NCBI GenBank assembly: GCA_964423545.1
Contig: CAYRFV010000009.1
Span: 1 to 43,361, forward strand
Direction: 5' to 3'
DNA from: JALOOE01 sp964423545
Lineage (GTDB): Bacteria > Chloroflexota > Anaerolineae > CG2-30-64-16
Length of the DNA stretch: 43,361 nucleotides
Positions 25,116-33,070 of this stretch are shown here, piece after piece. The stretch's first letter is position 1. Each line of letters starts with the position of its first letter. Both the position numbers and the translations under genes were made by a program. Under the pieces are notes generated by a model, which saw only the letters and a program-made list of their open reading frames with translations, did no database searches and was not told where the DNA came from.

Positions 25116-26183
25116 CTATAGCCCCAGTATCTCGTCAATCTGCGCCGTCAACCACTTCACATCCCCCAGCGTCAGATCTCCCATGTGGCCGATGCGGAAC
25201 GTCTTACCTTTGAATGGGCCGTAGCCGTCCGAGATGGCGGCGCCCCGCTTGCCAAGCTCCTTATTCAATGCCCCGAAATCGAAGCCGGTGGTGTTGGTGA
25301 TGTGCGTGACGGTCGGAGAGGCGTAGCGCTGGTCGCCGTAGAGTGCAAAGCGCGTGTTGGCCCAGCCGCGACAGTGCTCGGCCATGGCGAGATGGCGGGC
25401 ATAGCGGTTTTCAAGCCCTTCGGCGAACATGCGATCCATCTGCCTATCCAGTGCGTAGAGAAAACTGATGCCGGGCGTGGCAGGCGTGTTGTACCTGGCG
25501 GCGTACTTCTCATTTTCAACGAAGTCGAAGTAGTAGCCGCGATTCGGCACGGTGGCGGCCCGGTCGAGCGCGCGTTGGCTGACGCCGCAGACAGTGAAGC
25601 CGGGAGGCAGGCCGAAGCACTTCTGCACGCCGGCCAGGCAGGCGTCGAGTCCCCAGCCGTCGATGTCAATCGGCGTACCAGCCATGCAGCTCACCGCATC
25701 CACAAGGATGAGGACCTCGGGGTGCCGCGTGCGCACCCGCGCTGCAATCTCCTTCACCGGACTGAGGATGCCCGTGGAGGTCTCGTTATAGGTCAGGCAG
25801 AGGGTGTCGAATCCCCCCTTCGAGAGCGCCGCGTCGACGATCTCAGGCGTGATGGCCTTGCCGGGCTCCACTTCGATCGTCTCCGCGGGCAGACCGTTCG
25901 ACTTGGAAATCTCGTACCAGCGCCGGGAAAACTCTCCGTTGAGCGTGTGCAACACCTTCTTCCCGACACAGCTGCGGACCGCGCCTTCCATCACGCCGGT
26001 CGAAGATGCCGTAAAGAGAAAAACGCGCCGCTGAGCATTCAGCAGCCTTTTGACCTTGTCCTCGACCGACTTGTGAAGATCAGCGTAGGCAGTGGTCCGA
26101 TGACCGATCATGGGGGTGGCCATAGCCTCCAGGATCTCGTCCACGACCTCGGTCGGCCCCGGGATGAAGAGCTTCTTGTGCAT
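25116..26183 (-). CDS. Class V aminotransferase (serine/phosphoserine-type)
   Basis: This 355-residue PLP enzyme is of the alanine-glyoxylate/serine-pyruvate aminotransferase group. Asp162 (LVDAVSCMAGTPID) contacts the PLP ring and Lys188 (AGVQKCFGLPPG) forms the Schiff base. As the first gene of an operon with phosphoglycerate dehydrogenase and DUF1015, it probably acts as the transaminase of the serine pathway (3-phosphohydroxypyruvate to phosphoserine) rather than in photorespiration-like glyoxylate metabolism. I chose ATG 26183, with AAGGAG at 8 bases; GTG 26189 is too close to that site. Confidence 0.85.
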   Translation of the reverse strand: MHKKLFIPGPTEVVDEILEAMATPMIGHRTTAYADLHKSVEDKVKRLLNAQRRVFLFTASSTGVMEGAVRSCVGKKVLHTLNGEFSRRWYEISKSNGLPAETIEVEPGKAITPEIVDAALSKGGFDTLCLTYNETSTGILSPVKEIAARVRTRHPEVLILVDAVSCMAGTPIDIDGWGLDACLAGVQKCFGLPPGFTVCGVSQRALDRAATVPNRGYYFDFVENEKYAARYNTPATPGISFLYALDRQMDRMFAEGLENRYARHLAMAEHCRGWANTRFALYGDQRYASPTVTHITNTTGFDFGALNKELGKRGAAISDGYGPFKGKTFRIGHMGDLTLGDVKWLTAQIDEILGL

Positions 26184-26344
26184 TGCCACGTCTCCTTCGA
26201 GGTGGGATGGGTGTTATCACTCGCCCGGCATCCGTCACCATGCATTCGAGGAGCAGCGCCGGGTCTCGCGGCTGCACCTGCGTCCGCAAAGCGCTGCGAG
26301 GCATCAGATCGATCTTGATGGACTGCTGGTGCGAGTGGCTTCTC

Positions 26345-26384
26345 TTGCCAGCCATATAGTACACCAAGGCGGGGTAGCTGGCAA
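26345..26384 (-). promoter_or_regulatory. Serine-operon promoter with operator-like inverted repeat
   Basis: On the minus strand TTGCCA (26379-26384) and TACTAT (26356-26361) are 17 bases apart. A perfect 8-bp inverted repeat, TTGCCAGC (26345-26352) and GCTGGCAA (26377-26384), covers the -35 box and the expected start point, bracketing the -10. This is the geometry of a repressor operator. The 5' leader from about 26349 to the ATG at 26183 is about 165 bases long and holds a further short pairing (CACTCGC with GCGAGTG). Confidence 0.55.
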
Positions 26385-26525
26385 AAAAACTCGGAAGAAT
26401 AACCTGTGCCGCGGTCTCGGAAGCAGCGCAGCGACGGCGACCGGCGCCCACCTGTGAGTCGGAGGGCTGACGTAGCGCTCTAACAGCGGCTGCCGGGAAC
26501 GCATCGCACCTCCCGCAAGGGTCAC

Positions 26526-26597
26526 TGCGAGAGTCGCCGCGGGATCGTTTTCGTCCGCATTTCGGCGGCCGCTCTGGCCGGCGCGGCGGCTCTCGCA
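26526..26597 (-). repeat. Large structured inverted repeat downstream of the mannosidase gene
   Basis: Bases 26526-26541 pair with 26582-26597 over 16 positions (one mismatch read as RNA on the minus strand, a G-U pair on the plus strand). The enclosed 40 bases form a second hairpin (26566-26570 with 26576-26580). It begins 17 bp after the mannosidase stop codon and has no U tail. It may stabilise or end that message. The rest of the 430-bp gap, apart from the promoter, shows no gene I can support. Confidence 0.45.
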
Positions 26598-26614
26598 AGG
26601 ACCGCATCAGTCTG

Positions 26615-29600
26615 TTACAGCCTCAATCTCACCGTCTTGATCTCGAACGGCCGGAACTCCAGAGCGATCTTGCCGGCCGTGCACGGCAGGACTGTCTCGA
26701 ACTCCTCCAGCATGTTGGTCTGGGATGCAGCCCGGACCGGCAGGGCCGTGGTCAGTGTGGCGCGGGTTGCCATATGTTTGGCCTCATAGAGCCGTACGAC
26801 GACATCGGTCGAGCCATCTTCGGCCGGCTTCAGCGTCTCAACGATGATGTTGGGCGCATCGACACGGATCAAGGACTGCTCGCCGCCTCCGCCTGGCGCC
26901 GTGGTGACCGGCGCGTTCAGCTCATATGCCTCGCGCACCACACCGCTCTCCGCGAAGCTGCCGTTCCAGGCATAGAAGCTGTAGGTGAAGGACTGGATCC
27001 CCTTGTCCGCGGTCATATCGGGGGCCAGGGCCGACTTCAGCAGCGTCAGGTTGATCGAGTTGCCGAGCACATTCAGGCCGTACTTGCAGTCGTTCAGCAC
27101 CGCACAGCCGCGGTTCTCCTCGACCAGCGCTGACCACTTGTGATTGCACACCTCGAACCGGTTGGCGTCAAAGGGCCTGGAGTAGTGGTTGGGTCGCCGG
27201 ATGTGGCCGAACTGAATCTCATGGATCGCCTCATTGGCGTGGATATTGACGGGGAAAGCCACCTTCAGCATCTTGTGGCTCTCCTGCCAATCCACCGTCG
27301 TGGCGAAGTCGATGCGCCGCGAGTCCCGGCGCAGGCGAATTTCCTGTGTCATGGACGAGTGGTGGAGTCTGCGCCTGACGCGCAGTACGGCAACCAGTGG
27401 CCCAGCGGTCACGATCTCGATCGAGGCTTTGTCCGGTAATGGCACGGGCATCTCTGCATACATGCTGTCGATATCCCACGCATCCCACGCGCCCGGCACA
27501 TCCCGGTACATTTTGAAGCTGTTGCACGGCCCTGCCGCCAATTCCCGCTCCGCCTCCTTGTCCCAGATGCTGGTAATCTCCCCGAGATCGTTGAGTGCGA
27601 CCTTAAGCTGCCCGTTTTCCAGGAGCAAGCCGGCCGCCCAAGCAGCGTCGCCGACTGTCTGCGGTTGACTGTCGCCGGTCAGTTGGAGGGTCGTCCACCC
27701 ACACGACGGAGCCTGCACTTCGGCCCAGGTCTGTCCCTCCGCGACCTGCACCGGCACGAGCTCGCCAGCCGCGTCGGTGGCGACGTGTGCACCTGCCGGC
27801 AGCTTGACCAGCGCTTTCCGATCCCACGACAGCGAGTTGAAAACCGTGAGCGCCTGGCCGGGTTGCGCCAAGGCCGCCCTGGCGCGGTTCGCCGCATCGT
27901 CGGCCACGCCGATGGCCTCAGCATAGCTCGCCTCGGCCTCCTCGTAGACGCGGTGGATCGAGGAACCGGGAAGGATATCGTGGAACTGGTTCAGCAGCAC
28001 CGCACGCCACGCTTCTGCAAGCGCCTGCGCCGGGTACTCGTAGGGCTGGCCCGCGTGAGCGCCCCCCGTGCTCCGAGCGATCGCCCCCCACATCTCCGCC
28101 TCGCGCAACGCCAACTCCGACTTGCGGTTGCCCTTCTTGGTTTTCGCCTGCGAGGTGTACGTGCCGCGGTGCGCCTGGAAGTAGAGCTCGCCCACATAGC
28201 GTTCCTTTGGGATGCCCCGCCGCTCCTGGTCGCGAAAGAACTCAATGGGTGAGGCCATGCGCACCTTCGGCAGTCCTTCTAGATCAACTGCGCGACGCAG
28301 GAATTCCAGATGATTGCGCGTCGGTCCGCCGCCGCCATCGCCGTGGCCGAAGGCGAGCAGGATGGTGCTGATGCCGTCCTTCTGCACGCGCTGCCGCCAG
28401 CGCTGGATCAAGGCGTTGGGGTCCGTCAGGCTATTGTAGTCGTTGAAAATGTGCGCCAGGACCTCGGAGCCATCAATGCCCTCCCAGGTGAACGTATTGT
28501 ACGGGAACGGGTCTCCGCCGTTGTAGGTCCAAAAGATCTTCTGGGTGGCGAAGTACTTGATGCCGCATCCGCGCATGATCTGCGGCATGGCGCCCGAATA
28601 GCCGAAGACATCGGGCAGCCACATCAACTCGTTGCCGACGCCGAACTCCTCCCTGAAGAACCGCTTCCCGTGCACAAACTGCCGGATGAGCGCTTCGCCG
28701 CCGCTGACGTTCGTATCCGCCTCGATCCACATTCCGCCTTCCGGGATGATCTTCCCGGCCTTGACAGCTGCCTTGACCTCTTCGTACTTGGCCGGGTAGT
28801 GGCGCTGCAGCATCCAGTAGAGATGGGGCTGGCTCTGGATGAAGAGAAACTCGGGGTACTCCTGCATGAGCGCGAGCTGGGTGCTGATGGTGCGTGCCAT
28901 CTTCCGCTCGGTCTCCTGCAGCGGCCAAAGCCAGGCGACGTCGATGTGCGAATGCCCGACCGCGAACAGCGTGGGTGCGGTGCTGCCGTTCGTGCATGCC
29001 AACAACGGCTGGAGCCGCTCCCGGGCGGCTCGTACGGTCGCACGAAACTCGTCTGGCGGCAGCTCGGGGTCGGCAATGAGGGTGAAATCCCGCAGCGCGG
29101 CGTCGATCTCGGCAACGCGGAGCGAGTCGGGGTCAAGGTGGTTGCGAGTCTGGAGCAGGGTTTCAACATCGAGCCAGAGCTGATAGACCTCCTCATTCCA
29201 GACGCCGAAGGTCGTCTCACCCACGGTCGCCTGCGCCGTGGGCGGCTCGGGCACGCTCTCGCGGCCATAGCCCACCGGTCCCTTCCCGGCCGTGCGCAGA
29301 CCGTGCCCGGCGTAAGCTTCGATCAGCACGTCGTAGCGCGCGCCGGGCGCCCCGCTCAGCGCCAGCGTAATCTCTGTGTGCTGGCGGTCTACGGCGCCGG
29401 CAAGGCGGCCGTTCACCCACACGGCGCTCTCGCCGCCGGCATCCGCGCGCAGTACGATGCGCTCTCCCGCGGCCTCCGGCGGCAAGGTGCATGCGCCGCG
29501 GAACCAGCCGTATTCCCACTTCGCGCCCCACCTGGCGCCGCTGGGCATCGGCTGGAACGGGCCTTTCAGTGCGTCCTCGGCGGTAAGTTGCTCGAGGGTG

Positions 29601-29704
29601 ACGAACCCGTTGAGCGCCACAACGCCAAGCGGCCGGTAGAAATGAAGCGGCAGTTCGTCGCGCCAGTTGGTGACCCGGCGCAGCCATTCTGGGTTGAGGG
29701 TCAT
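26615..29704 (-). CDS. Alpha-mannosidase (GH38)
   Basis: The 1029-residue enzyme is of typical length for class II alpha-mannosidases. The zinc-binding GHSHIDVAWLW begins at residue 250 (His251, His253, Asp255). The catalytic nucleophile is Asp365 in WLPDVFGYSGAMPQI. GHGDGGGGPTRNH, the three-helix mid domain and the beta-sandwich C-terminal domains follow. No signal peptide is present, so it should trim mannosides in the cytoplasm. The ATG at 29704 has AAGGAG 7 bases upstream and a TTGACG-17-TAGATA promoter. It stands as a single transcription unit. Confidence 0.93.
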   Translation of the reverse strand: MTLNPEWLRRVTNWRDELPLHFYRPLGVVALNGFVTLEQLTAEDALKGPFQPMPSGARWGAKWEYGWFRGACTLPPEAAGERIVLRADAGGESAVWVNGRLAGAVDRQHTEITLALSGAPGARYDVLIEAYAGHGLRTAGKGPVGYGRESVPEPPTAQATVGETTFGVWNEEVYQLWLDVETLLQTRNHLDPDSLRVAEIDAALRDFTLIADPELPPDEFRATVRAARERLQPLLACTNGSTAPTLFAVGHSHIDVAWLWPLQETERKMARTISTQLALMQEYPEFLFIQSQPHLYWMLQRHYPAKYEEVKAAVKAGKIIPEGGMWIEADTNVSGGEALIRQFVHGKRFFREEFGVGNELMWLPDVFGYSGAMPQIMRGCGIKYFATQKIFWTYNGGDPFPYNTFTWEGIDGSEVLAHIFNDYNSLTDPNALIQRWRQRVQKDGISTILLAFGHGDGGGGPTRNHLEFLRRAVDLEGLPKVRMASPIEFFRDQERRGIPKERYVGELYFQAHRGTYTSQAKTKKGNRKSELALREAEMWGAIARSTGGAHAGQPYEYPAQALAEAWRAVLLNQFHDILPGSSIHRVYEEAEASYAEAIGVADDAANRARAALAQPGQALTVFNSLSWDRKALVKLPAGAHVATDAAGELVPVQVAEGQTWAEVQAPSCGWTTLQLTGDSQPQTVGDAAWAAGLLLENGQLKVALNDLGEITSIWDKEAERELAAGPCNSFKMYRDVPGAWDAWDIDSMYAEMPVPLPDKASIEIVTAGPLVAVLRVRRRLHHSSMTQEIRLRRDSRRIDFATTVDWQESHKMLKVAFPVNIHANEAIHEIQFGHIRRPNHYSRPFDANRFEVCNHKWSALVEENRGCAVLNDCKYGLNVLGNSINLTLLKSALAPDMTADKGIQSFTYSFYAWNGSFAESGVVREAYELNAPVTTAPGGGGEQSLIRVDAPNIIVETLKPAEDGSTDVVVRLYEAKHMATRATLTTALPVRAASQTNMLEEFETVLPCTAGKIALEFRPFEIKTVRLRL

Positions 29705-29754
29705 GAAGAAACTCCTTGGTTACAAGAGAGTGGATGAAGGCGCTTCGCCGCCCC

Positions 29755-29783
29755 TATCTACGTTGCGGACGGGAACGCGTCAA
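29755..29783 (-). promoter_or_regulatory. Promoter of the alpha-mannosidase gene
   Basis: On the minus strand TTGACG (29778-29783) and TAGATA (29755-29760) are separated by 17 bases; the predicted start near 29748 gives a leader of about 44 bases. Confidence 0.5.
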
Positions 29784-29873
29784 GCTTCTCGCCTATCGGA
29801 GTTGCTGCACTGGGGCGCCCCTTCGCTGAGGTGGCGCCTTCTCCGTCGCATTGAGGGCGTGGGACACGGGGTG

Positions 29874-30455
29874 TCACTCCTGCTTCGCTGCCTGCGTGGG
29901 TTCGCGCTTGGGCTTCAGCATGCGCAGCCTGTCCAGCCACCAGGGCACCGTCAGCATCGGACCGAAGAGGGTGCCGACGAACGCGAGCAGCTTCGCCTGA
30001 ACGGCCGTCAAGCCGTACTCGTCTTTCACCGTGATGCCCAGGATCTGGGTGTTCAGGACGTCCGAGACGGCGACCTGGAAGACGCCGGTTCTCCGCGGCG
30101 TCAGAATCCAGGAGAGCGATCCCGAGCGTCCAGGAGCAAGAGTGATCTTCTGCTCTTCGCGTGCGGGGCTGATATCGAACGTGGGAGCGCGCAGCGCCAG
30201 CGTGGACTCACAGGCCGTCTCCGCGGGATTGCGCACTTTCACCAGGATCGCCTGCGAAGTGTTCTGTGTCATGACTCTGGCGGACAGACTCGCCTCCCAC
30301 TCGCAGAACGGCGGGCCCTCGAAGCTGATTGCAGCATGCGCGGTGTGCGTTTCGTCCAGCGATGCGGCAAGCAGTGCGCCCACCAGAAGGCTGACGCCCA
30401 GAACGACTCCTGTGGCGAACAGGATGATGCCTATGACCGCCAGGGCTTTTCTCAT
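29874..30455 (-). CDS. Membrane protein of unknown function
   Basis: The 193-residue protein has an N-terminal membrane helix (about 5-32), a beta-sandwich-like extracytoplasmic domain (about 45-150) resembling conserved-repeat or Ig-like folds, and a second hydrophobic segment (about 153-175) before a basic tail with KPKREP. I recognise no family. The start at ATG 30455 follows AGAGG by 8 bases. A longer frame to 30500 has no ribosome binding site. It lies 170 bp upstream of the mannosidase gene on the same strand but is separated from it by that gene's own promoter. Confidence 0.65.
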   Translation of the reverse strand: MRKALAVIGIILFATGVVLGVSLLVGALLAASLDETHTAHAAISFEGPPFCEWEASLSARVMTQNTSQAILVKVRNPAETACESTLALRAPTFDISPAREEQKITLAPGRSGSLSWILTPRRTGVFQVAVSDVLNTQILGITVKDEYGLTAVQAKLLAFVGTLFGPMLTVPWWLDRLRMLKPKREPTQAAKQE

Positions 30456-30708
30456 TATCGCTGCCTCTGCTGCCGTTCTATGGGGTCTTGCAGTTGGCAA
30501 AGTCGGGGTGATGTCGGACGAGCCGGCTGCACTGCGCTCCGCGCGGGCGCCGCTCGCGCTTTCCGGTCCGTCGAATCATGCGCCGGGTGACGCGTCGCGA
30601 GGCCAATCGCCTTTGACAGCCAACGAAGGTCATTCCTGGGAGGCAACACGCTTTCGGCGGACGCCACCAGCGAATGCGGAAACGGAATGCATCACCAAGG
30701 CGACATGG

Positions 30709-30737
30709 AGTCTACCACCGTGAAGCGAATTCGTCAA
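30709..30737 (-). promoter_or_regulatory. Promoter upstream of the unknown membrane protein gene
   Basis: On the minus strand TTGACG (30732-30737) and TAGACT (30709-30714) are 17 bases apart. The predicted start near 30702 is about 250 bases before the ATG at 30455. The 380-bp gap between this gene and the glycosyltransferase gene holds no other clear feature; a 70-codon frame ending as TAATG on the start codon has no ribosome binding site. Confidence 0.4.
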
Positions 30738-30835
30738 CAGCCGAAACCGCTTCTCAAGAGTTGGTTTTTCCTCGTGGACGAAATGGTTGGCGCATCTTGC
30801 ATTGGACCTAACTGGAAGAGACCTGGTCCCACTGC

Positions 30836-32134
30836 TCATTGCCGGTGCGCATTGTGGAGAAACGACTCAATCAGCGCACCAGCCTTCCCCACACCATCCT
30901 CCGCCCGCACGCGCCTGCCCAACTCCGCCGCGCGCCTCTGCATCTCTTCGCTGTCCAGTGCTTCTTCAATCGCAGCAGCCATCCGATCGGCCGAGAGACG
31001 CCGTCGAGGAATCGGTCTTGGCCCGACGCCCAGCTGCGCTGTGACCGCGGCCCAGAACGGCTGATCGCCATGGAATGGGATCACGACCGCCGGCACGCCC
31101 GCGCGGAAGGCGGCTGCAGTCGTGCCGGCGCCCCCGTGGTGCACCACTGCGGCCATGCGAGGGAAGAGCCACGAATGTGGCGCGGCATCGAGCAAGTAAA
31201 CATTTTCCGGGGCCTCAGTCGCGGCCAGTCCGGCCCAGCCGGTTTGAACGATGGCGCGGCGGCTGTGCCGGTTCAGTGCATCGAAGACCAAGCGCATCAT
31301 CTCCTCCGGCCGTTCGGTTGTCATGCTGCCGAACCCGATGTAGACCGGCGTCGGCCCGCTGTTCAGGAATTCGAGCAGCTCGATCGGCGGAGTCCAGTCA
31401 TGGGGCTCGTCCGTAAACCAATAGCCCGTAACTTGGATCCGTTCCTCCCAGTCTGCAGGACGCGGCAGAACCGACGGGCTGAAGCCATACAGCACGGGCC
31501 CGTTGCGAAGCCCTGGGGTCTCCCGAATGCCGTAGAGTGGCGCGGGGGGCAAGGCCAGAACCTGTACGCGCGCCCGGTTTCCAGAGGCGCGCGCGGTCTG
31601 CCACAGAACTTGCTGCGCCAACATATGTCCCAAGCGATGTGTGAGCGCACGCGGCGGAAATGATAGCCAGGGCGTCAGTGCGCCTGCAAACTCCGCTGTC
31701 GGTGTGAGCGGAACGTTGTATGCCTGGATGACAGGCAGTCCCAGCTTCTCGGCCACCGACGAGCCGACCAGAATGCCGCCCAAGCCGTAGATAATCAGAT
31801 CGGCGCTCCGAGCTGCGTCCAGGGTCGTCTCGACCAGCAGGCGCGAAGCCGAACCCGCCAGCTCGGACAGCTTGCGGAACGACCTGATCACACCGCCGCT
31901 CTCGATAGCCGCACTAGCATCGCGCGACCGCAGCGCCGCTCGAACGTCGATATCGACGCACGCGACGTGGAGGCCGTACGCGCTGACCAGTGGTTCGAAC
32001 TCGCGGCTTGTCACGATCCGGACCTCATGCCCGGCGCGCGCCAAACCCATACCAAGCCCGATGTACGGCTGAACATCTCCACGACTTCCGGTGGCCATGA
32101 TCACGATGGTCGATCTGCTTTTGTGCTGCTCCAA
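30836..32134 (-). CDS. UGT-type (GT1) glycosyltransferase
   Basis: This 432-residue protein has the GT-B fold of sterol/macrolide/flavonoid glucosyltransferases. The N-terminal acceptor domain starts with IVIMATGSRGDVQPYIGLG, typical of the sterol 3-beta-glucosyltransferase branch. The C-terminal nucleotide-sugar site has HHGGAGTT (332-339) and FHGDQPFWA (354-362). It would attach a sugar from a UDP or dTDP donor to a lipid or small molecule. Start is TTG 32134 with GGAGG 7 bases upstream. It is divergent from a TetR gene, which very likely represses it; detoxification or glycolipid synthesis are both possible. Confidence 0.85.
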   Translation of the reverse strand: MEQHKSRSTIVIMATGSRGDVQPYIGLGMGLARAGHEVRIVTSREFEPLVSAYGLHVACVDIDVRAALRSRDASAAIESGGVIRSFRKLSELAGSASRLLVETTLDAARSADLIIYGLGGILVGSSVAEKLGLPVIQAYNVPLTPTAEFAGALTPWLSFPPRALTHRLGHMLAQQVLWQTARASGNRARVQVLALPPAPLYGIRETPGLRNGPVLYGFSPSVLPRPADWEERIQVTGYWFTDEPHDWTPPIELLEFLNSGPTPVYIGFGSMTTERPEEMMRLVFDALNRHSRRAIVQTGWAGLAATEAPENVYLLDAAPHSWLFPRMAAVVHHGGAGTTAAAFRAGVPAVVIPFHGDQPFWAAVTAQLGVGPRPIPRRRLSADRMAAAIEEALDSEEMQRRAAELGRRVRAEDGVGKAGALIESFLHNAHRQ

Positions 32135-32187
32135 CCTAGTCCCTCCGGCTTGCCCAATTCCGCAATGTTGGTGCGTTGAGCTATAAT

Positions 32188-32249
32188 GAGTCTAACAAGC
32201 GGCAGTATAATCGCAGTCATGGAATTGTCAACAAGGAAGACTCTAACAA
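32188..32249. promoter_or_regulatory. Repeated sites in the glycosyltransferase/TetR intergenic region
   Basis: GA-G/C-TCTAACAA occurs twice in the same orientation (32188-32198 and 32239-32249), 51 bp apart, or about five helical turns. The first overlaps the predicted start of the glycosyltransferase transcript; the second lies between the two promoters. AATTGT (32223-32228) and ACAATT (32246-32251) also form an inverted repeat across 17 bases. These are candidate TetR operators. Confidence 0.4.
32204..32231 (-). promoter_or_regulatory. Promoter of the glycosyltransferase gene
   Basis: On the minus strand TTGACA (32226-32231) and TATACT (32204-32209) are 16 bases apart, the strongest -35 box in the window. 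The leader to TTG 32134 would be about 63 bases. Confidence 0.6.
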
Positions 32250-32250
32250 T

Positions 32251-32256
32251 TACAAT
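32251..32256 (+). promoter_or_regulatory. -10 box of the tetR gene
   Basis: TACAAT at 32251-32256 places the transcript start near 32263, 20 bases before the ATG at 32283, with GGGGAGG between. The -35 is weak. Two TATAAT hexamers farther upstream (32182 and 32206) are alternatives. Confidence 0.4.
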
Positions 32257-32282
32257 GCTCGTGGAGGACAGGGGAGGATGCG

Positions 32283-32903
32283 ATGTCGGACGGGTTTGAG
32301 CGCCGGAAAGAGCAGAGCAAGGAGGAGATCCGCAAAGCTGCGTGCGAGCTCTTCGGTCGCTTCGGCGTGGAACGGGTGAGCATCGCGGACATAGCGCGCA
32401 GAGCCCGTGTCTCCCAGGCGACGATTTACAATAACTTCGGGAGCAAAGACGCTCTCGTGCGTGAGTTTGTGGCCGTTTCGATCAACCAACTTGTGAAGCG
32501 CTTCCAGGGGTTCCATGCGACTGACCTTCCTTTCCGGGAGAGGATGACCGGTTTCGTGCGGTTCATCTCCCAGGAATTTGAGGAGGGTCAGATAGGCGGT
32601 GCGGCTGGCTTCTCTCTCGGTGATTACGACTTGCTTGATGATCCGGAGATCAGGAAGATACGAGAGGCCGCGCAGGAGAAGATGAGCGAAATGCTGCTCG
32701 AACTCGTCCGGGAAGGGAAGGCGGCCGGGGAGATTCGAGGCGATCTGTCCGAGGATGCCTTCCGCGTCTACTTCAGAGTTTTCATGGCTGTCTTCATCGA
32801 CCCCCAGGTCAGGCACTTGCACCGTCAGGACCCGAAACTCGCGTCGGACCTCAGCTCGCTCATGCTCTTCGGGATGAGCGGTTCCCACGCACGGTCTTGG
32901 TGA
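32283..32903 (+). CDS. TetR/AcrR family transcriptional regulator
   Basis: The 206-residue protein has an N-terminal helix-turn-helix: AACELFGRFGVERVSIADIARRARVSQATIYNNFGSKDAL covers about residues 18-57, with the recognition helix at VSQATIYNNFG. The C-terminal ligand-binding and dimerisation domain is variable. It lies divergent from the glycosyltransferase gene across a 148-bp region with paired repeats, so self-control and repression of that gene are expected. The start ATG has GGAGG at 5 bases. Confidence 0.9.
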   Translation: MSDGFERRKEQSKEEIRKAACELFGRFGVERVSIADIARRARVSQATIYNNFGSKDALVREFVAVSINQLVKRFQGFHATDLPFRERMTGFVRFISQEFEEGQIGGAAGFSLGDYDLLDDPEIRKIREAAQEKMSEMLLELVREGKAAGEIRGDLSEDAFRVYFRVFMAVFIDPQVRHLHRQDPKLASDLSSLMLFGMSGSHARSW

Positions 32904-32922
32904 AACGGCAGGGGGAAAAGGC

Positions 32923-33039
32923 ATGAGTGACGCCGTGTTCACCGCAGCTTCATACGCAGCAGATGCAGCCATGTCGCCTGTCGCTCAACCGCCGCGCCAC
33001 CCACCCCGGCGACGCGAGATGTCCGTCGCTGCTTTTTGA
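32923..33039 (+). CDS. Possible small ORF after tetR (38 codons)
   Basis: An ATG 19 bp after the tetR stop is preceded by AGGGGGAAAAGG and opens a 38-codon frame ending at 33039. The peptide is Ala-rich at first, then Pro/Arg-rich, and resembles nothing I know. It overlaps the -35 box of the pan-operon promoter. It may be a chance frame or the decayed start of a lost gene. Confidence 0.2.
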   Translation: MSDAVFTAASYAADAAMSPVAQPPRHPPRRREMSVAAF

Positions 33040-33064
33040 CTTCATCCGTCACCTGGGGTAGTAT
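33036..33064 (+). promoter_or_regulatory. Promoter of the pantothenate operon leader
   Basis: TTGACT (33036-33041) and TAGTAT (33059-33064) are 17 bases apart. The predicted start near 33071 is about 260 bases before panB. Confidence 0.6.
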
Positions 33065-33070
33065 CAAAGG

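Noticed and set aside
26080..26607. Minus-strand frame of 175 codons covering the serine-operon leader
   Set aside because: It is Arg/Pro-rich without a ribosome binding site, overlaps the promoter and the structured repeat, and runs into the aminotransferase gene in another frame.
29736..29853. GAAGGCGC ... GCGCCTTC inverted repeat upstream of the mannosidase
   Set aside because: The arms are only 8 bp long and over 90 bp apart, which is expected by chance in GC-rich DNA.
30455..30667. 70-codon small gene before the unknown membrane protein
   Set aside because: GTG start without ribosome binding site, Arg/Ala-rich composition of a chance frame. It is kept only as a possible leader frame in the findings.
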